Assembly: GCA_007280345.1 (NCBI GenBank)
Contig: QYQD01000164.1
Coordinates: 1-33,133, forward strand
DNA from: Deltaproteobacteria bacterium
GTDB taxonomy: Bacteria; Desulfobacterota; QYQD01
DNA length: 33,133 nucleotides
Reading direction: 5' to 3'
Position 1 is the first letter of the stretch; every line of letters starts with the position of its first letter. The translations under genes and the position numbers were made by a program. This document shows, in pieces, positions 21,152 through 28,753 of this stretch. The notes below the pieces were generated by a model. It worked only from the letters and a program-made list of their open reading frames with translations, ran no database searches and was not told where the DNA came from.

Positions 21152-22957
21152 TTATGCGGCCTTCTTTTCGTTCACCTGTTCGATATGGCCATTCTCCAGC
21201 CACCAAACCCGAATCTCAGGCACCGGCGACGGGTCGGCATGGTCACTCGTAGCGAAAACCAAAACTGTGTCAAAATCCTGACGCACGGCCAGGAGGAAGT
21301 CAATCAGTTGGGCTCTGTTCACGGGGTCGAGTATGTCCGCCTCGTCGATCATCAGGAGGCGGGCACCGGCCAGGGTAGCCAACACATATTGGAAGCAAAT
21401 CCCGGCCCGGTATCTGGCGGACTTACTCAGGCAGGGGTAAAGAATGTCCCTCTGGACCTCCAAGTCTTTCGTGAGGGTCAGAGGGTAGCTCTCATGTTCC
21501 GGGAAGAGATAAGAAGAGGCGAAGTGAAGCCTCTCGTTAAACGGTCCCAGGGCCTCAGCAATGAGTTGGGAGGGGATGCCGTCCGGGGCTAGGGCTTTGG
21601 CAAGGGCGTCGTAAAGGGTGATCTCTTTTTCAGCTTCGGCGATCTTGGCTACGGCCGCTTCCGCCGCCTCTTTCTTTCGCCAAAAGTTCCGCACCGCGTC
21701 GAGCAGCTCGTAGCCGATGGCCATACGCACATCCATGGCGATGAGTTGGACGTCTATTACCGCCGTGTCCTGAATCTGCTCCTGCTGCTCCTTGAGCTTG
21801 GCGATCTTGTCAGCCAGGGCTTGGCCCTGCTTGTAGTAATTGTCGTAAGCCGCCTGTGCGTCCTGTGCCACCTTGAGGTCGGTTTCGATAAGCCCGACTT
21901 CCTTTTCCTGCTCCTGAAGGTCGGCCATAGTCTTTTTCAGAACCGCCGGGTCCACGTCCTGGGGTTTTGTGCCCTTGACTGCCACCTTCCGGGAGCTGGG
22001 GCACTCGACGCTGTAAACCGGGCAAATATCCGGGAATGCTTTCGGGTCCTGGCCCGCGGTCATGCCTGCGACTTTCTCTTGCAAACGCTCCAGGATGCCC
22101 CGGTTGATTTCCAGTGCCTTCCCGTACTTCTCCACTTCGCCGGGGTCCGGGGCCTCTGCTGGGTTGGCTTCCAGTGCCGCCAACTCCTTTTCAAGTTCTG
22201 GGAGCTTGTCGGCCTGGGCCTCCACCTTGCCCCGCTTCTGCTGGAGTTTATCCCGTTCAACCGTGAGTACTGACAGTCCAGCTTCCACGTCGGCCGTCTG
22301 GATATCGGGTAGGATACGGAGCACCCCGCCGATGGTGGCCTGAGTTTCGGGTTCCTCCATCTGGGCATCATCCCGGGTGCGCTTGGCGATGCGCCGGCGG
22401 GTGATGGCTTCGGTTTCGGCATCCTTAAAACCTTTCTGCTCGCCTATGTTCGCGAGGTTAAGAATATCGGAATCCATTTGCGGAGTTAGGGCGCCGGTGA
22501 AGCCCTTCAAGGAAACGATTAACCTTGCTCTGATTTCATCCCTCCGGGGCTGTAATCCCGGGATCACTCGGAAAAGGATTCGCCGCCGCTCGTCATCGGG
22601 CATGGAGAGAAAGGTCAAGGGGTCCGCAAGGATTGACATCATGACCTGATCATCCGGGACCGGCCCCGTAACACTGGCCGGGGTCTTAGGGGTCTTTTTC
22701 CTGGACGTAACCTCTTTATCGCCCCAGGTGATCGTGACCTCCGCGGCCTTGGCGCCGTCCTTAATGAAAGCGGCCTGGGCCTCGTGCGTCTTGAGGCCGC
22801 GGGCCTGGCCGGTGAGTGCCCATTGAACTGCATCCCTGACGCTGGACTTGCCGGATTCATTGATACCGGCGATGATGTGAATAGGTGCCCCGGAAAGGCC
22901 CATGTCCAGGGATTCGAGGGCCAGGAAGTTACGAATAGAAAGTGCTGAGATTTTCAC
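21152..22957 (-). CDS. RecF/SbcC/Rad50-like ATPase with coiled coils
   Basis: 601 aa. Walker A GINESGKSS is at residues 31-39 after the typical SIRNFLALE start. A long coiled-coil region (~200-450) is broken near the middle by CPVYSVECPSSRK, which resembles a zinc-hook. The C-terminal lobe has LSKSARYRAGICFQYVLA as signature motif and ARLLMIDEADILDP as Walker B, followed by VFATSDH. It would work with a nuclease in DNA end processing or recombination. No SbcD partner is next to it; the nearest nuclease is the PD-(D/E)XK protein at 24523-25650. It overlaps the 102-aa gene as ATGA. Confidence 0.82.
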   Translation of the reverse strand: MKISALSIRNFLALESLDMGLSGAPIHIIAGINESGKSSVRDAVQWALTGQARGLKTHEAQAAFIKDGAKAAEVTITWGDKEVTSRKKTPKTPASVTGPVPDDQVMMSILADPLTFLSMPDDERRRILFRVIPGLQPRRDEIRARLIVSLKGFTGALTPQMDSDILNLANIGEQKGFKDAETEAITRRRIAKRTRDDAQMEEPETQATIGGVLRILPDIQTADVEAGLSVLTVERDKLQQKRGKVEAQADKLPELEKELAALEANPAEAPDPGEVEKYGKALEINRGILERLQEKVAGMTAGQDPKAFPDICPVYSVECPSSRKVAVKGTKPQDVDPAVLKKTMADLQEQEKEVGLIETDLKVAQDAQAAYDNYYKQGQALADKIAKLKEQQEQIQDTAVIDVQLIAMDVRMAIGYELLDAVRNFWRKKEAAEAAVAKIAEAEKEITLYDALAKALAPDGIPSQLIAEALGPFNERLHFASSYLFPEHESYPLTLTKDLEVQRDILYPCLSKSARYRAGICFQYVLATLAGARLLMIDEADILDPVNRAQLIDFLLAVRQDFDTVLVFATSDHADPSPVPEIRVWWLENGHIEQVNEKKAA

Positions 22958-23262
22958 GATTCCTCCTTCGGTGCTGGGGCAGTAATGGCCTCCATAATGA
23001 GCTTTTCGACGGGGCCGATGAGGTCCGCAAAATACCTAAGCGAACTTGCCGCTTGGGTAAGGGTATCTTTATGCTGCCTCATATCGCGCAATCTCCGGTA
23101 AATAAGGGATACGTCGAATTTGTACCCGATGGAAAATGGGGATTCTCCGGCGCGCTGGGTCAGCAGTTGAGACTCATACTCGAGGCCCAACACACACAAC
23201 AATTCTCCTTTGGTAATTTCCACAATTAGGTTATTGTGATTACCTTTGCCGATGATTTTCAA
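22954..23262 (-). CDS. Hypothetical 102-aa protein upstream of the SbcC-like ATPase
   Basis: No family recognised. An N-terminal beta part (NLIVEITKGELLCVLGLEY) is followed by basic helices (VSLIYRRLRDMRQHKDTLTQAASSLRYFADLIGPVEKLIMEAI). The start is TTG 23262 with AGGAGG 7 nt upstream. The stop overlaps the ATPase start as ATGA, so the two are coupled and may act together. No membrane segment. Confidence 0.6.
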   Translation of the reverse strand: MKIIGKGNHNNLIVEITKGELLCVLGLEYESQLLTQRAGESPFSIGYKFDVSLIYRRLRDMRQHKDTLTQAASSLRYFADLIGPVEKLIMEAITAPAPKEES

Positions 23263-23277
23263 AATATCCCTCCTTTT

Positions 23278-23517
23278 CTAGACAAATCCCGCCATTTCGC
23301 CTTTTTTCTGGACTTCGACGGCCTTGTCATAATTTTTGTCATAATTCTCCGTCTTTTCCGGTAACCCCTTTCGGGGGCCCCACTTTCGCAGGGGCCAGCG
23401 CCTGACGGCAAGATTCCCGATGTGCGATGGATGCGCCCCCTCGGATCTTCATCTCGCCTCTTGCCTTGCGTCGTCGGACTCAGGTGCACCCGGTGGAGGT
23501 GGGGGCTTGTGGGTAAA
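23278..23517 (-). pseudogene. Protein-like frame without a start codon and with one internal TGA
   Basis: Directly after the stop at 23518 the same frame reads FTHKPPPPPGAPESDDARQEAR, TGA (23449-23451), then RSEGAHPSHIGNLAVRRWPLRKWGPRKGLPEKTENYDKNYDK ... GEMAGFV and TAG just before the next Shine-Dalgarno. Composition and length are those of a typical small phage protein, but no ATG, GTG or TTG precedes it and a nonsense codon splits it. The other frames give only short basic peptides (the ORF-track entry 23259-23489). I read this as a decayed gene; an alternative is two tiny ORFs joined by ATGA at 23449-23452. Confidence 0.45.
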
Positions 23518-23718
23518 TCAAGTCATTTCTTTATCGTCGGCCAGCCATTCAGGGAGTTCGATCTGGACAGCGTCGCCCTCGCCGTGGATAATGGCTATCT
23601 GACTCTTGGGAAGCCAAGTATCATCGCTCCCGTCCGGCTGCCAGTCATCGGCCCGAAACAGGATGGCCATATCGGTTTCCCGGATGACGCGGCCAGTGAA
23701 TTGGATAGCTTCGCTCAT
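23518..23718 (-). CDS. Small protein, paralogue of 27877-28077
   Basis: 66 aa: an N-terminal strand pair (IQFTGRVIRETDMAILFRA), then DTWLPKSQIAIIHGEGDAVQIELPEWLADDK. The motif W/Y-LPKSQ followed by a short strand and P-x-WLA is shared with the 66-aa protein at 27877-28077. The fold looks like a small beta-barrel. Function unknown; such proteins recur in phage early regions. It follows the 62-aa gene by 3 nt. Confidence 0.65.
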   Translation of the reverse strand: MSEAIQFTGRVIRETDMAILFRADDWQPDGSDDTWLPKSQIAIIHGEGDAVQIELPEWLADDKEMT

Positions 23719-23721
23719 GGA

Positions 23722-23907
23722 TCACGCCTCCTTGACCTTATTGTGGGGTTCATCGCCAGACGATTGAAACATCAAATCTCCAACGGCCTCAGCTACAGAA
23801 TTTCCAAAACCCGCCGGAGATTCCTGGAGGTTGATAAAATCTTCGTGGTAGACGGCGCACCACTTGTTGCCGTCCACAAAAACCCGGATAATCATTTCGG
23901 AATCCAT
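23722..23907 (-). CDS. Hypothetical 61-aa protein
   Basis: From ATG 23907: MDSEMIIRVFVDGNKWCAVYHEDFINLQESPAGFGNSVAEAV. The pattern (strand, DGN-x-WCA, NLQE, AGFG) is seen in small phage proteins of unknown role. The ATG overlaps the HNH stop as TGATG, with GGAGGGG just upstream; the GTG one codon earlier is less likely. Confidence 0.6.
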   Translation of the reverse strand: MDSEMIIRVFVDGNKWCAVYHEDFINLQESPAGFGNSVAEAVGDLMFQSSGDEPHNKVKEA

Positions 23908-24512
23908 CACCCCTCCTTAACTTTTGACCTTTCTCGGTACATGACTTTGTAGGCTTTCACTGCCTCCGGTTTATCCTGTCGTCGTTGCTTGCAGGCTTGG
24001 ATATTGCAATCCCGATGATAATTTTTCGCGGAACCCATCTTCAGGTTTTGAGGATCATCGTATTTCCCGCAAATATGGCATAAGCGCCAGGACGCCTGAC
24101 CGCAAGCCTTCAATGCCCGCATCCGCATGTGTATCAATTTGTGGTAGTTGCGATCTTGGCAAACCACCAAATTAGAGGGAAGGTTGTTGGCCCGGTTTTC
24201 ATCAACGTGATGAGGTATGGCCTCCGGAGGCAAGGGTTTTCCCAAAGCCTTTTCCGCCACAAGGATGTGCTCACGAACATAACCCTGAGAATCAGCCCTG
24301 GGATGGTCCGGCATTGAAATCAAAACGTAGCCGTCATTTTTGCGTTTTACCCCGCCATTCCACTTGGGATTATTGCTCCCTGTTGAGCTGTGTCCTTGAA
24401 TGAATCTGACCGGTTTGCCTTTGATTCGACCATATTTCTTATGGTTTTTCTTGGGGATAGTGGTTAGCCTACCGCATCCGCATTGACATAAACCCTCGGG
24501 TATTTTATCCAT
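23907..24512 (-). CDS. HNH homing-type endonuclease 1
   Basis: 201 aa from ATG 24512 (MDKIPEGLCQCGCGR), supported by GAGG 6 nt upstream; the track start at 24587 overlaps the nuclease gene. Order: a CQCGCG zinc-type N-terminus, RIKGKPVRFIQGH, DGYVLISMPDHPRADSQGYVREHILVAEKALGKPLPPEAIPHHVDENRANNLPSNLVVCQDRNYHKLIH, which is the HNH core (HH ... N ... H), and a C-terminal CHICGKYDDPQNL knuckle. It cleaves DNA and probably spreads itself between phages. It is a paralogue of the gene at 25643-26227. Confidence 0.82.
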   Translation of the reverse strand: MDKIPEGLCQCGCGRLTTIPKKNHKKYGRIKGKPVRFIQGHSSTGSNNPKWNGGVKRKNDGYVLISMPDHPRADSQGYVREHILVAEKALGKPLPPEAIPHHVDENRANNLPSNLVVCQDRNYHKLIHMRMRALKACGQASWRLCHICGKYDDPQNLKMGSAKNYHRDCNIQACKQRRQDKPEAVKAYKVMYRERSKVKEG

Positions 24513-24522
24513 TGTCTTCCTC

Positions 24523-25650
24523 TTAGGTGGACTTATGGAATCCCACTTTTTCAACAGTTTTGGCTTGGTATTGACCCAAGATTCCATCCAGAAGTTCTTT
24601 CCTTTTGAGCTTTTTCAAGCCTCTGTCTAAAGAGGTTTTAGTTAAACTCAACATCGGCCATACTTGGGATGGTTCAACCCCCTGGGCCAGTAGATCGTTA
24701 ACAACCTGTTCGGGGTCAAGATCATAAGAGACGCTGGATGAGGGGCCATAAATTACGTTACCTACAGTGATTGATCCATACTCCGTAACCCATGCCTTGA
24801 GATGGTTTTTAATCGCCTTCCCCATTTCTTCAATCGCCAGGAGCAGGGTCGCCGCTTTCACTGCGTCCTCGTGATTTACCGGATAAAGGACGTTGGCCGG
24901 CACGAGCGCCTGGGCCATGACCGGGCAATGGGATGTGACCCCGCACCAGCCGCAGAACGATCCGGGAGTCGGGTCAAAATACTTCTCGGCTTCGATGATG
25001 GCGATTTTGGCTTCCAGTTCTGCCGGCACGGTGTCCAGGTCGCCGGGGGTCAAGAGGATTTCACGTTCCGCTCCATATCTCAGAAAATGGAGTTGCAGCA
25101 AGATTTCTTGAGCGTCCGGGTAACGAGTCCGCCTGGCACCCCAGCCGTAGATACGAAGTTGTAAGGGAATGTGCTCCGGGTCGATTTCGATGACCGCACG
25201 ATTAGATTTCCAATCTTTTATGACCGCCAGGCCACCTTGCAAGAAAGTGAAATCGAGCACCATCCGGAAAAAGACTTCGGGGGCATGATACTCGCAGGGC
25301 TCCCAGGCGCGGTTAAAAGCAAGCTGCAGTTCTACTCCGGGGTTCTCTACCGGCGGCAGGATGAAATTCTCGTAGGCCCGCGGCCAGACCTCCAGCACAT
25401 CCGCGGGGGCCTCCTTGGGGGTGATCTGCTGGGCCCAGGCCCAATCGGTTTGCAGGCCTTGAGAAATGAGCCGATTAAGATACTTGGCCGCCAACTCATG
25501 AAGCATCTGGCCGATGAGCAGGGGTTCCGCGGTGACCCGGGGGATTTTGTCGATGCGGATGAGTTTAAAGGCGAACGGGCAGCCGCCGTGAGCGTCGCCG
25601 CCATGGAACATCTCCAAAGCTGAGTGAGAATAACTCGCCTGTTTAGCCAT
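24523..25650 (-). CDS. PD-(D/E)XK nuclease, Cas4/AddB/RecB-like with Fe-S cysteines
   Basis: 375 aa from ATG 25650 (GGAGG 9 nt upstream, inside HNH 2). GQMLHELAAKYL supplies the conserved His of motif I, RMVLDFTF the Asp of motif II, and VIKDWKSNR the D/E-x-K of motif III. One Cys near the N-terminus (GGCPFAFKL) plus three near residue ~255 (FCGWCGVTSHCPV) fit the 4Fe-4S arrangement of Cas4/AddB-type exonucleases. Likely a recombination or end-resection nuclease of the phage, perhaps with the SbcC-like ATPase. The C-terminal ~100 residues (SLTKTSLDRGLKKLKRKELLDGIL) are not part of the nuclease core. Confidence 0.82.
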   Translation of the reverse strand: MAKQASYSHSALEMFHGGDAHGGCPFAFKLIRIDKIPRVTAEPLLIGQMLHELAAKYLNRLISQGLQTDWAWAQQITPKEAPADVLEVWPRAYENFILPPVENPGVELQLAFNRAWEPCEYHAPEVFFRMVLDFTFLQGGLAVIKDWKSNRAVIEIDPEHIPLQLRIYGWGARRTRYPDAQEILLQLHFLRYGAEREILLTPGDLDTVPAELEAKIAIIEAEKYFDPTPGSFCGWCGVTSHCPVMAQALVPANVLYPVNHEDAVKAATLLLAIEEMGKAIKNHLKAWVTEYGSITVGNVIYGPSSSVSYDLDPEQVVNDLLAQGVEPSQVWPMLSLTKTSLDRGLKKLKRKELLDGILGQYQAKTVEKVGFHKST

Positions 25651-26227
25651 GCCGAATGTCCTCCAAGTTCTTATTCTTTTTAAGTTGATATCTTTCTTTA
25701 TCGTATTGGGTTTTGCATGACTTATGGCACATATTCCTGTTTCCACCATTTACCAAATTCAGGGGGTCATCATATTGTTTACAGAAAGAACATTTTCTCC
25801 AATTAACATAACCGCACTCTTTAAGTGCCTTTTCCCTGGAATGCAGTAAATTGTGGTAGGTTTGATCTTGGCAAACTACGAAATTCTCAGGAGAATTGTC
25901 CGATTTATCATGATTAACATGGTGGATGACCGCAGATAAAGGTAACAACTTCCCAAGAATTTTTTCTACAATTAAATATGGTTCGCCGACATACCCAATT
26001 TTAGTGGCCCTGGGGTGATCAGGGGCAAATACCATAACGTAGCCATGGTTATCTGTTCTTCCGCCTTTCCAAAGTACACTTAATGGACCCTTGCCAAAGT
26101 GATAGTGGCCCGCGATAAATTTTAATGGCTGCCCCTTTATCCAGCCTTTATTCTTGTCGCTTTGGCGAGCCAACTTTGTCTCACCCCCGCACCCGCACTG
26201 GCAAAGTCCTTTAGGAATTTCTGACAT
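25643..26227 (-). CDS. HNH homing-type endonuclease 2
   Basis: 194 aa from ATG 26227 with GGAGG 6 nt upstream; the longer track ORF to 26578 reads through a terminator-like structure. It shares the layout of HNH 1: GLCQCGCGG, WIKGQPLKFIAGH, NHGYVMVFAPDHPRATKIGYV, LLPLSAVIHHVNHDKSDNSPENFVVCQDQTYHNLLH (HNH core) and a C-terminal CSFCKQYDDPLNL knuckle. It is more AT-rich and lysine-rich than its surroundings, consistent with recent arrival. Its last codons contain the Shine-Dalgarno of the nuclease gene. Confidence 0.82.
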   Translation of the reverse strand: MSEIPKGLCQCGCGGETKLARQSDKNKGWIKGQPLKFIAGHYHFGKGPLSVLWKGGRTDNHGYVMVFAPDHPRATKIGYVGEPYLIVEKILGKLLPLSAVIHHVNHDKSDNSPENFVVCQDQTYHNLLHSREKALKECGYVNWRKCSFCKQYDDPLNLVNGGNRNMCHKSCKTQYDKERYQLKKNKNLEDIRHG

Positions 26228-26238
26228 GGCAATCCTCC

Positions 26239-26311
26239 AAAAAGAAAAACCCGAGAGTTGTCTAGCCGCGCAACACGGCCCCAGGGCCTCGCGGACACCT
26301 GGACTCTCGGG
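26239..26311 (-). terminator. Terminator-like multi-stem RNA before HNH 2
   Basis: Minus strand: CCCGAGAGT (26311-26303) pairs with ACTCTCGGG (26258-26250) as a 9-bp closing stem, followed by TTTTTCTTTTT. The 44-nt interior can form further stems (CCGCG with CGCGG, and GGCC-CTGG-GGCC). This is larger than an ordinary terminator and may be a small structured RNA with a terminal U-tract. The HNH 2 Shine-Dalgarno follows at once. Confidence 0.65.
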
Positions 26312-26384
26312 ATACTTATTGGTGGATAGATAAAACAAGCCCATTGACGGGGGGCCTCCCGGCTGCGCGAATTTAGACAAATTC

Positions 26385-26413
26385 ATAGTATTTCCTTCCT
26401 GGAGATATGTCAA
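26385..26413 (-). promoter_or_regulatory. Candidate sigma-70 promoter
   Basis: Minus-strand TTGACA (26413-26408), 17-nt spacer, TACTAT (26390-26385). Perfect -35, weaker -10. It would transcribe the structured element at 26239-26311. An ATG with GGAAGGA upstream at 26385 opens a frame through that element into HNH 2, which I do not regard as a gene. Confidence 0.45.
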
Positions 26414-26429
26414 GTAGTTTCGCATGATC

Positions 26430-27845
26430 TTAAAAGAGTGACTTCCTCGCCTGCCCCTCGTTGCCCTTGGGAGGCGGGGGAGGAGGCGGCGGATCAGCCA
26501 ACCGCTCCTTGCCCTCCTGGACCTCTGCCGCCGCGGTGACTTTGAGCACAATCCCGGCCTCATTGAAGGCTTTCTCAATTACCCCTACCGTGAGACCCTG
26601 GGCCACTTCCGCCAGGTTGTCCACCAGATCAAGGACCACCTGCATTTCACCCCCCAGGGTCGGCCCCCAATCCAGCCACCGGCCGATGGGCACGCCTTTG
26701 GTGGTCACCAGATCGATGGGCAGGTCAACCATGCCGTCCGGTTCCTTGGCCAACTCCATGAGGGCCGGAAGGGTGATCGCCATTGCCGGGGAACCGGCCC
26801 CCTGCTCCCCTCCGTTTCCGGGGCCCTGGCTTTGCGTCCCTGCCGCTGCTGTGGGTTCCGGGGCCGGGGCGGGGGATTGGGTAGCAGAAGCCTTTTTCTT
26901 GCCACCAGCGGCCTTAGGCGAAGCCGTTCCTTCGGCTTCGGGGTCCGGGTAGAACTCCGCCGCGGTTTCGGCTTGTTCCGGGGCCGGTTCCAGGTGCGGA
27001 AGCAATAGGAGCTTTCGAGCCTCTACCTCTACCGTGTCCATCTTCACCCGGCGCTCGATGCGCCTCAGGGCAATTTCGTAACCGATCTCGGCCAACTGCT
27101 GTTCCGGGCCGCGGAACTCGATGGAGACGATGAACGCCACCATGCTCTTGCCGTCCGGGGTCGTAACCGTCTTGGGCGAGAGCACCAGCGTCAAGGGGAT
27201 TCCGGCCAGGGGGCCACCCGTCAAGGTTTTGATGAGGGCCAAACTGGAAAGGATGGCATTGACGGTATTCCAGGAGGTCGTCCGGAACTTCCAGACGCCG
27301 CCCACCCGGTCAACCCCTTCGATGAGGGCCTGTAGGGTGCCTAAGGGTTTGCACCGCGGCTGCCCTTTGTAATCCGCCGCCAGGCGCTCACAGGGGCAAG
27401 TCACCATACCGTATTCATTGGGGCCAGGTTTGCGCTCCTGTAGTTTGTCAGAGTCAAAAGGTTCCCCTGTAGCCACTCCGGGGACAAAATAAATTACTCC
27501 TTCCCCGAATCTTTGCGCTTCCTCGCCGTCCCCGGAGCACCAGCACCGGGAGCCCTGATAAGCGGAGTAGCGGGTCATAAAGTTGAGGTCAATGTCATCG
27601 TAGAGCAGCCGCACAGGGAGTTCTACCAGCTTGGTACCGCCCGGGTTGACCATTTTCATCAGGGCGTCGTCCGCCATAAACCGGCCGGCCGCGTCCCGCT
27701 GCATGGTGGTAATGACAAAGTGGTCATACTTCACCGGGAGCCGGTAGGTTTCATTGCTCCCCTGTTTCTTCCGTTCATCCCCCAGGCCGCCGATCTTGAT
27801 CTTGCCGCGTTCGGCCAGTTGGGGGGTTAATCCTTTGATCGCCAT
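26430..27845 (-). CDS. Gp3-like recombination directionality factor family protein
   Basis: 471 aa. It begins MAIKGLTPQLAERGKIKIGG, then LPVRLLYDDIDLNFMTRYSAYQGSRCWCSGDGEEA, VTCPCERLAADYKGQPRCKPLGTLQALI (cysteine pairs that could bind zinc), VWKFRTTSWNTVNAILSSL and LAGIPLTLVLSPKTVTTPDGKS. This order is that of the Gp3-like RDF family found in phages with large serine integrases. Residues ~295-365 are an Ala/Pro/Gly-rich linker and the C-terminus is a poly-Pro tail (PPPPPPPPKGN), longer than usual. No integrase is in the window, so the RDF role is by family only. GGAGGATTTTTT precedes the ATG. Confidence 0.7.
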   Translation of the reverse strand: MAIKGLTPQLAERGKIKIGGLGDERKKQGSNETYRLPVKYDHFVITTMQRDAAGRFMADDALMKMVNPGGTKLVELPVRLLYDDIDLNFMTRYSAYQGSRCWCSGDGEEAQRFGEGVIYFVPGVATGEPFDSDKLQERKPGPNEYGMVTCPCERLAADYKGQPRCKPLGTLQALIEGVDRVGGVWKFRTTSWNTVNAILSSLALIKTLTGGPLAGIPLTLVLSPKTVTTPDGKSMVAFIVSIEFRGPEQQLAEIGYEIALRRIERRVKMDTVEVEARKLLLLPHLEPAPEQAETAAEFYPDPEAEGTASPKAAGGKKKASATQSPAPAPEPTAAAGTQSQGPGNGGEQGAGSPAMAITLPALMELAKEPDGMVDLPIDLVTTKGVPIGRWLDWGPTLGGEMQVVLDLVDNLAEVAQGLTVGVIEKAFNEAGIVLKVTAAAEVQEGKERLADPPPPPPPPKGNEGQARKSLF

Positions 27846-27856
27846 AAAAAATCCTC

Positions 27857-27871
27857 CTTACCCTTGGTAAG
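27857..27871 (-). promoter_or_regulatory. Small hairpin overlapping the Shine-Dalgarno of the RDF-like gene
   Basis: Minus-strand CTTAC-CAAGG-GTAAG runs straight into GAGGATTTTTTATG, so the end of the stem shares bases with AAGGAGG. Five base pairs; it could modulate translation. Confidence 0.3.
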
Positions 27872-27876
27872 AAAAG

Positions 27877-28077
27877 TTAAACCTCATAGCACTCAAGGCC
27901 CTTAGCCTCTGCAAGCCAATGAGGGATGTCAACCTCGTTGCAGGTTTCCCGGATGTCCTCCACCTGACTTTTGGGGAGATAAACCGTCTCATCCCCAAAG
28001 ACAAAGCACCAGGATAACCGGGTTTCCCGGGAATCAAGAATGCGGTCGAATTTCAGGGTTATGAGTTCGTTGCTCAC
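27877..28077 (-). CDS. Small protein, paralogue of 23518-23718
   Basis: 66 aa from GTG 28077: ITLKFDRILDSRETRLSWCFVFGDETVYLPKSQVEDIRETCNEVDIPHWLAEAKGLE. It shares the YLPKSQ ... xxIPxWLAExKG core and the same length with the protein at 23518-23718, so the phage carries two diverged copies. Small beta-fold expected; function unknown. It follows the 40-aa membrane protein immediately after its TAG. Confidence 0.65.
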   Translation of the reverse strand: MSNELITLKFDRILDSRETRLSWCFVFGDETVYLPKSQVEDIRETCNEVDIPHWLAEAKGLECYEV

Positions 28078-28200
28078 CTACCACCCCCATAAACAAACGG
28101 CCACGAACGCCGCGATGCAGATTCCCCAGGTGATAATGCTGGACCAGGGGCCGGGGTCGCCTTCAAGCCATTTCAGACAGTCTTTGCAGTTACAGTTCAT
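28078..28200 (-). CDS. 40-aa single-pass membrane protein
   Basis: Too short for the ORF track. MNCNCKDCLKWLEGDPGPWSS is followed by IITWGICIAAFVAVCLWGW, a single hydrophobic helix at the C-terminus, with a CNCxxC cysteine group on the short N-terminal side. ATG 28200 overlaps the preceding stop as ATGA and AAGGA lies ~6 nt upstream. It could be a small inner-membrane phage protein; no family is known to me. Confidence 0.6.
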   Translation of the reverse strand: MNCNCKDCLKWLEGDPGPWSSIITWGICIAAFVAVCLWGW

Positions 28201-28484
28201 GGCACTTCCTTGGCCTTGGCGATGGCGGCTCTTGCCTCATGGATTACACAGTGGCAGAGCGGATCATGCCAAACTTCATTTCCTTTTGAGACATTTCCCA
28301 GCAGTCTTTCCAAAGCCGCCAACAGGTCAGGAGCCGCCGCGATGAGGCGGGCGTTGATATGGGCTTGGCCAGAAGGCGGCACATTTGATGCACAGCCGAC
28401 TACTTGGCCATCAGCCGAGAATATTAGTTGCACCCCGAGATTTGCGGAACGGGCCTCCCACGGCCCAGCCGTATGCTTCCTCAT
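28197..28484 (-). CDS. Small phage protein of the TAGPWE/NARLIAAAPDLL type
   Basis: 95 aa from ATG 28484 (GGAGG upstream; the track start at 28607 lies inside the zinc-ribbon gene). HTAGPWEARSANLGVQLIFSADGQVVGCAS followed by INARLIAAAPDLLAALERLL is a common phage early-protein pattern, then a C-terminal WHDPLCHCVIHEARAAIAKA with possible metal ligands. Function unknown. Coupled to both neighbours by ATGA. Confidence 0.7.
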   Translation of the reverse strand: MRKHTAGPWEARSANLGVQLIFSADGQVVGCASNVPPSGQAHINARLIAAAPDLLAALERLLGNVSKGNEVWHDPLCHCVIHEARAAIAKAKEVP

Positions 28485-28741
28485 GGCACTTCCTCCATAA
28501 ATTCCCTTGCGTGACGTTCGCACATCTTGTGCGATTTCACCGGAGGCCCCGGATCGGGTCCGGCGCACCAGGGGCAGGGGCAATCGGGGGCCAGGATAGG
28601 GGGACAAAAGGGGTTAAAGGGGTCATCTAACCGCACCATCAGGCCACCGCAGAGGTGGCAGGTGGCCACGTCCTCAAAGGTGGCCGCTACGAGAGTATCC
28701 GTTACCTCACATTCCGTACATTTGTATTCGTAAATTGGCAT
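28481..28741 (-). CDS. FmdB-type zinc-ribbon protein
   Basis: 86 aa. MPIYEYKCTECE ... DVATCHLCGGLMVRL is the FmdB/CxxC-CxxC zinc ribbon seen in putative regulatory proteins. The tail (FCPPILAPDCPCPWCAGPDP ... SHKMCERH) adds more Cys and His and is not part of the family core. GGAAGGAGGGCTT precedes ATG 28741, immediately after a 12-bp hairpin (28754-28787). Confidence 0.75.
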   Translation of the reverse strand: MPIYEYKCTECEVTDTLVAATFEDVATCHLCGGLMVRLDDPFNPFCPPILAPDCPCPWCAGPDPGPPVKSHKMCERHAREFMEEVP

Positions 28742-28753
28742 AAGCCCTCCTTC

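Noticed and set aside
23259-23489. 76-aa basic ORF from the track
   Set aside because: The frame is Arg-rich and low in protein character; a different frame over the same stretch is far more protein-like, although itself broken.
26227-26413. HEARO/OMEGA RNA with an IscB-like nuclease
   Set aside because: The HNH protein is only 194 aa and lacks RuvC motifs, and the RNA element is too short for that class.
25643-26578. 311-aa version of HNH 2 starting at 26578
   Set aside because: The extra N-terminal part reads through a promoter-like region and a terminator-like stem with U-tract; ATG 26227 has a proper Shine-Dalgarno and matches the start of the paralogue.
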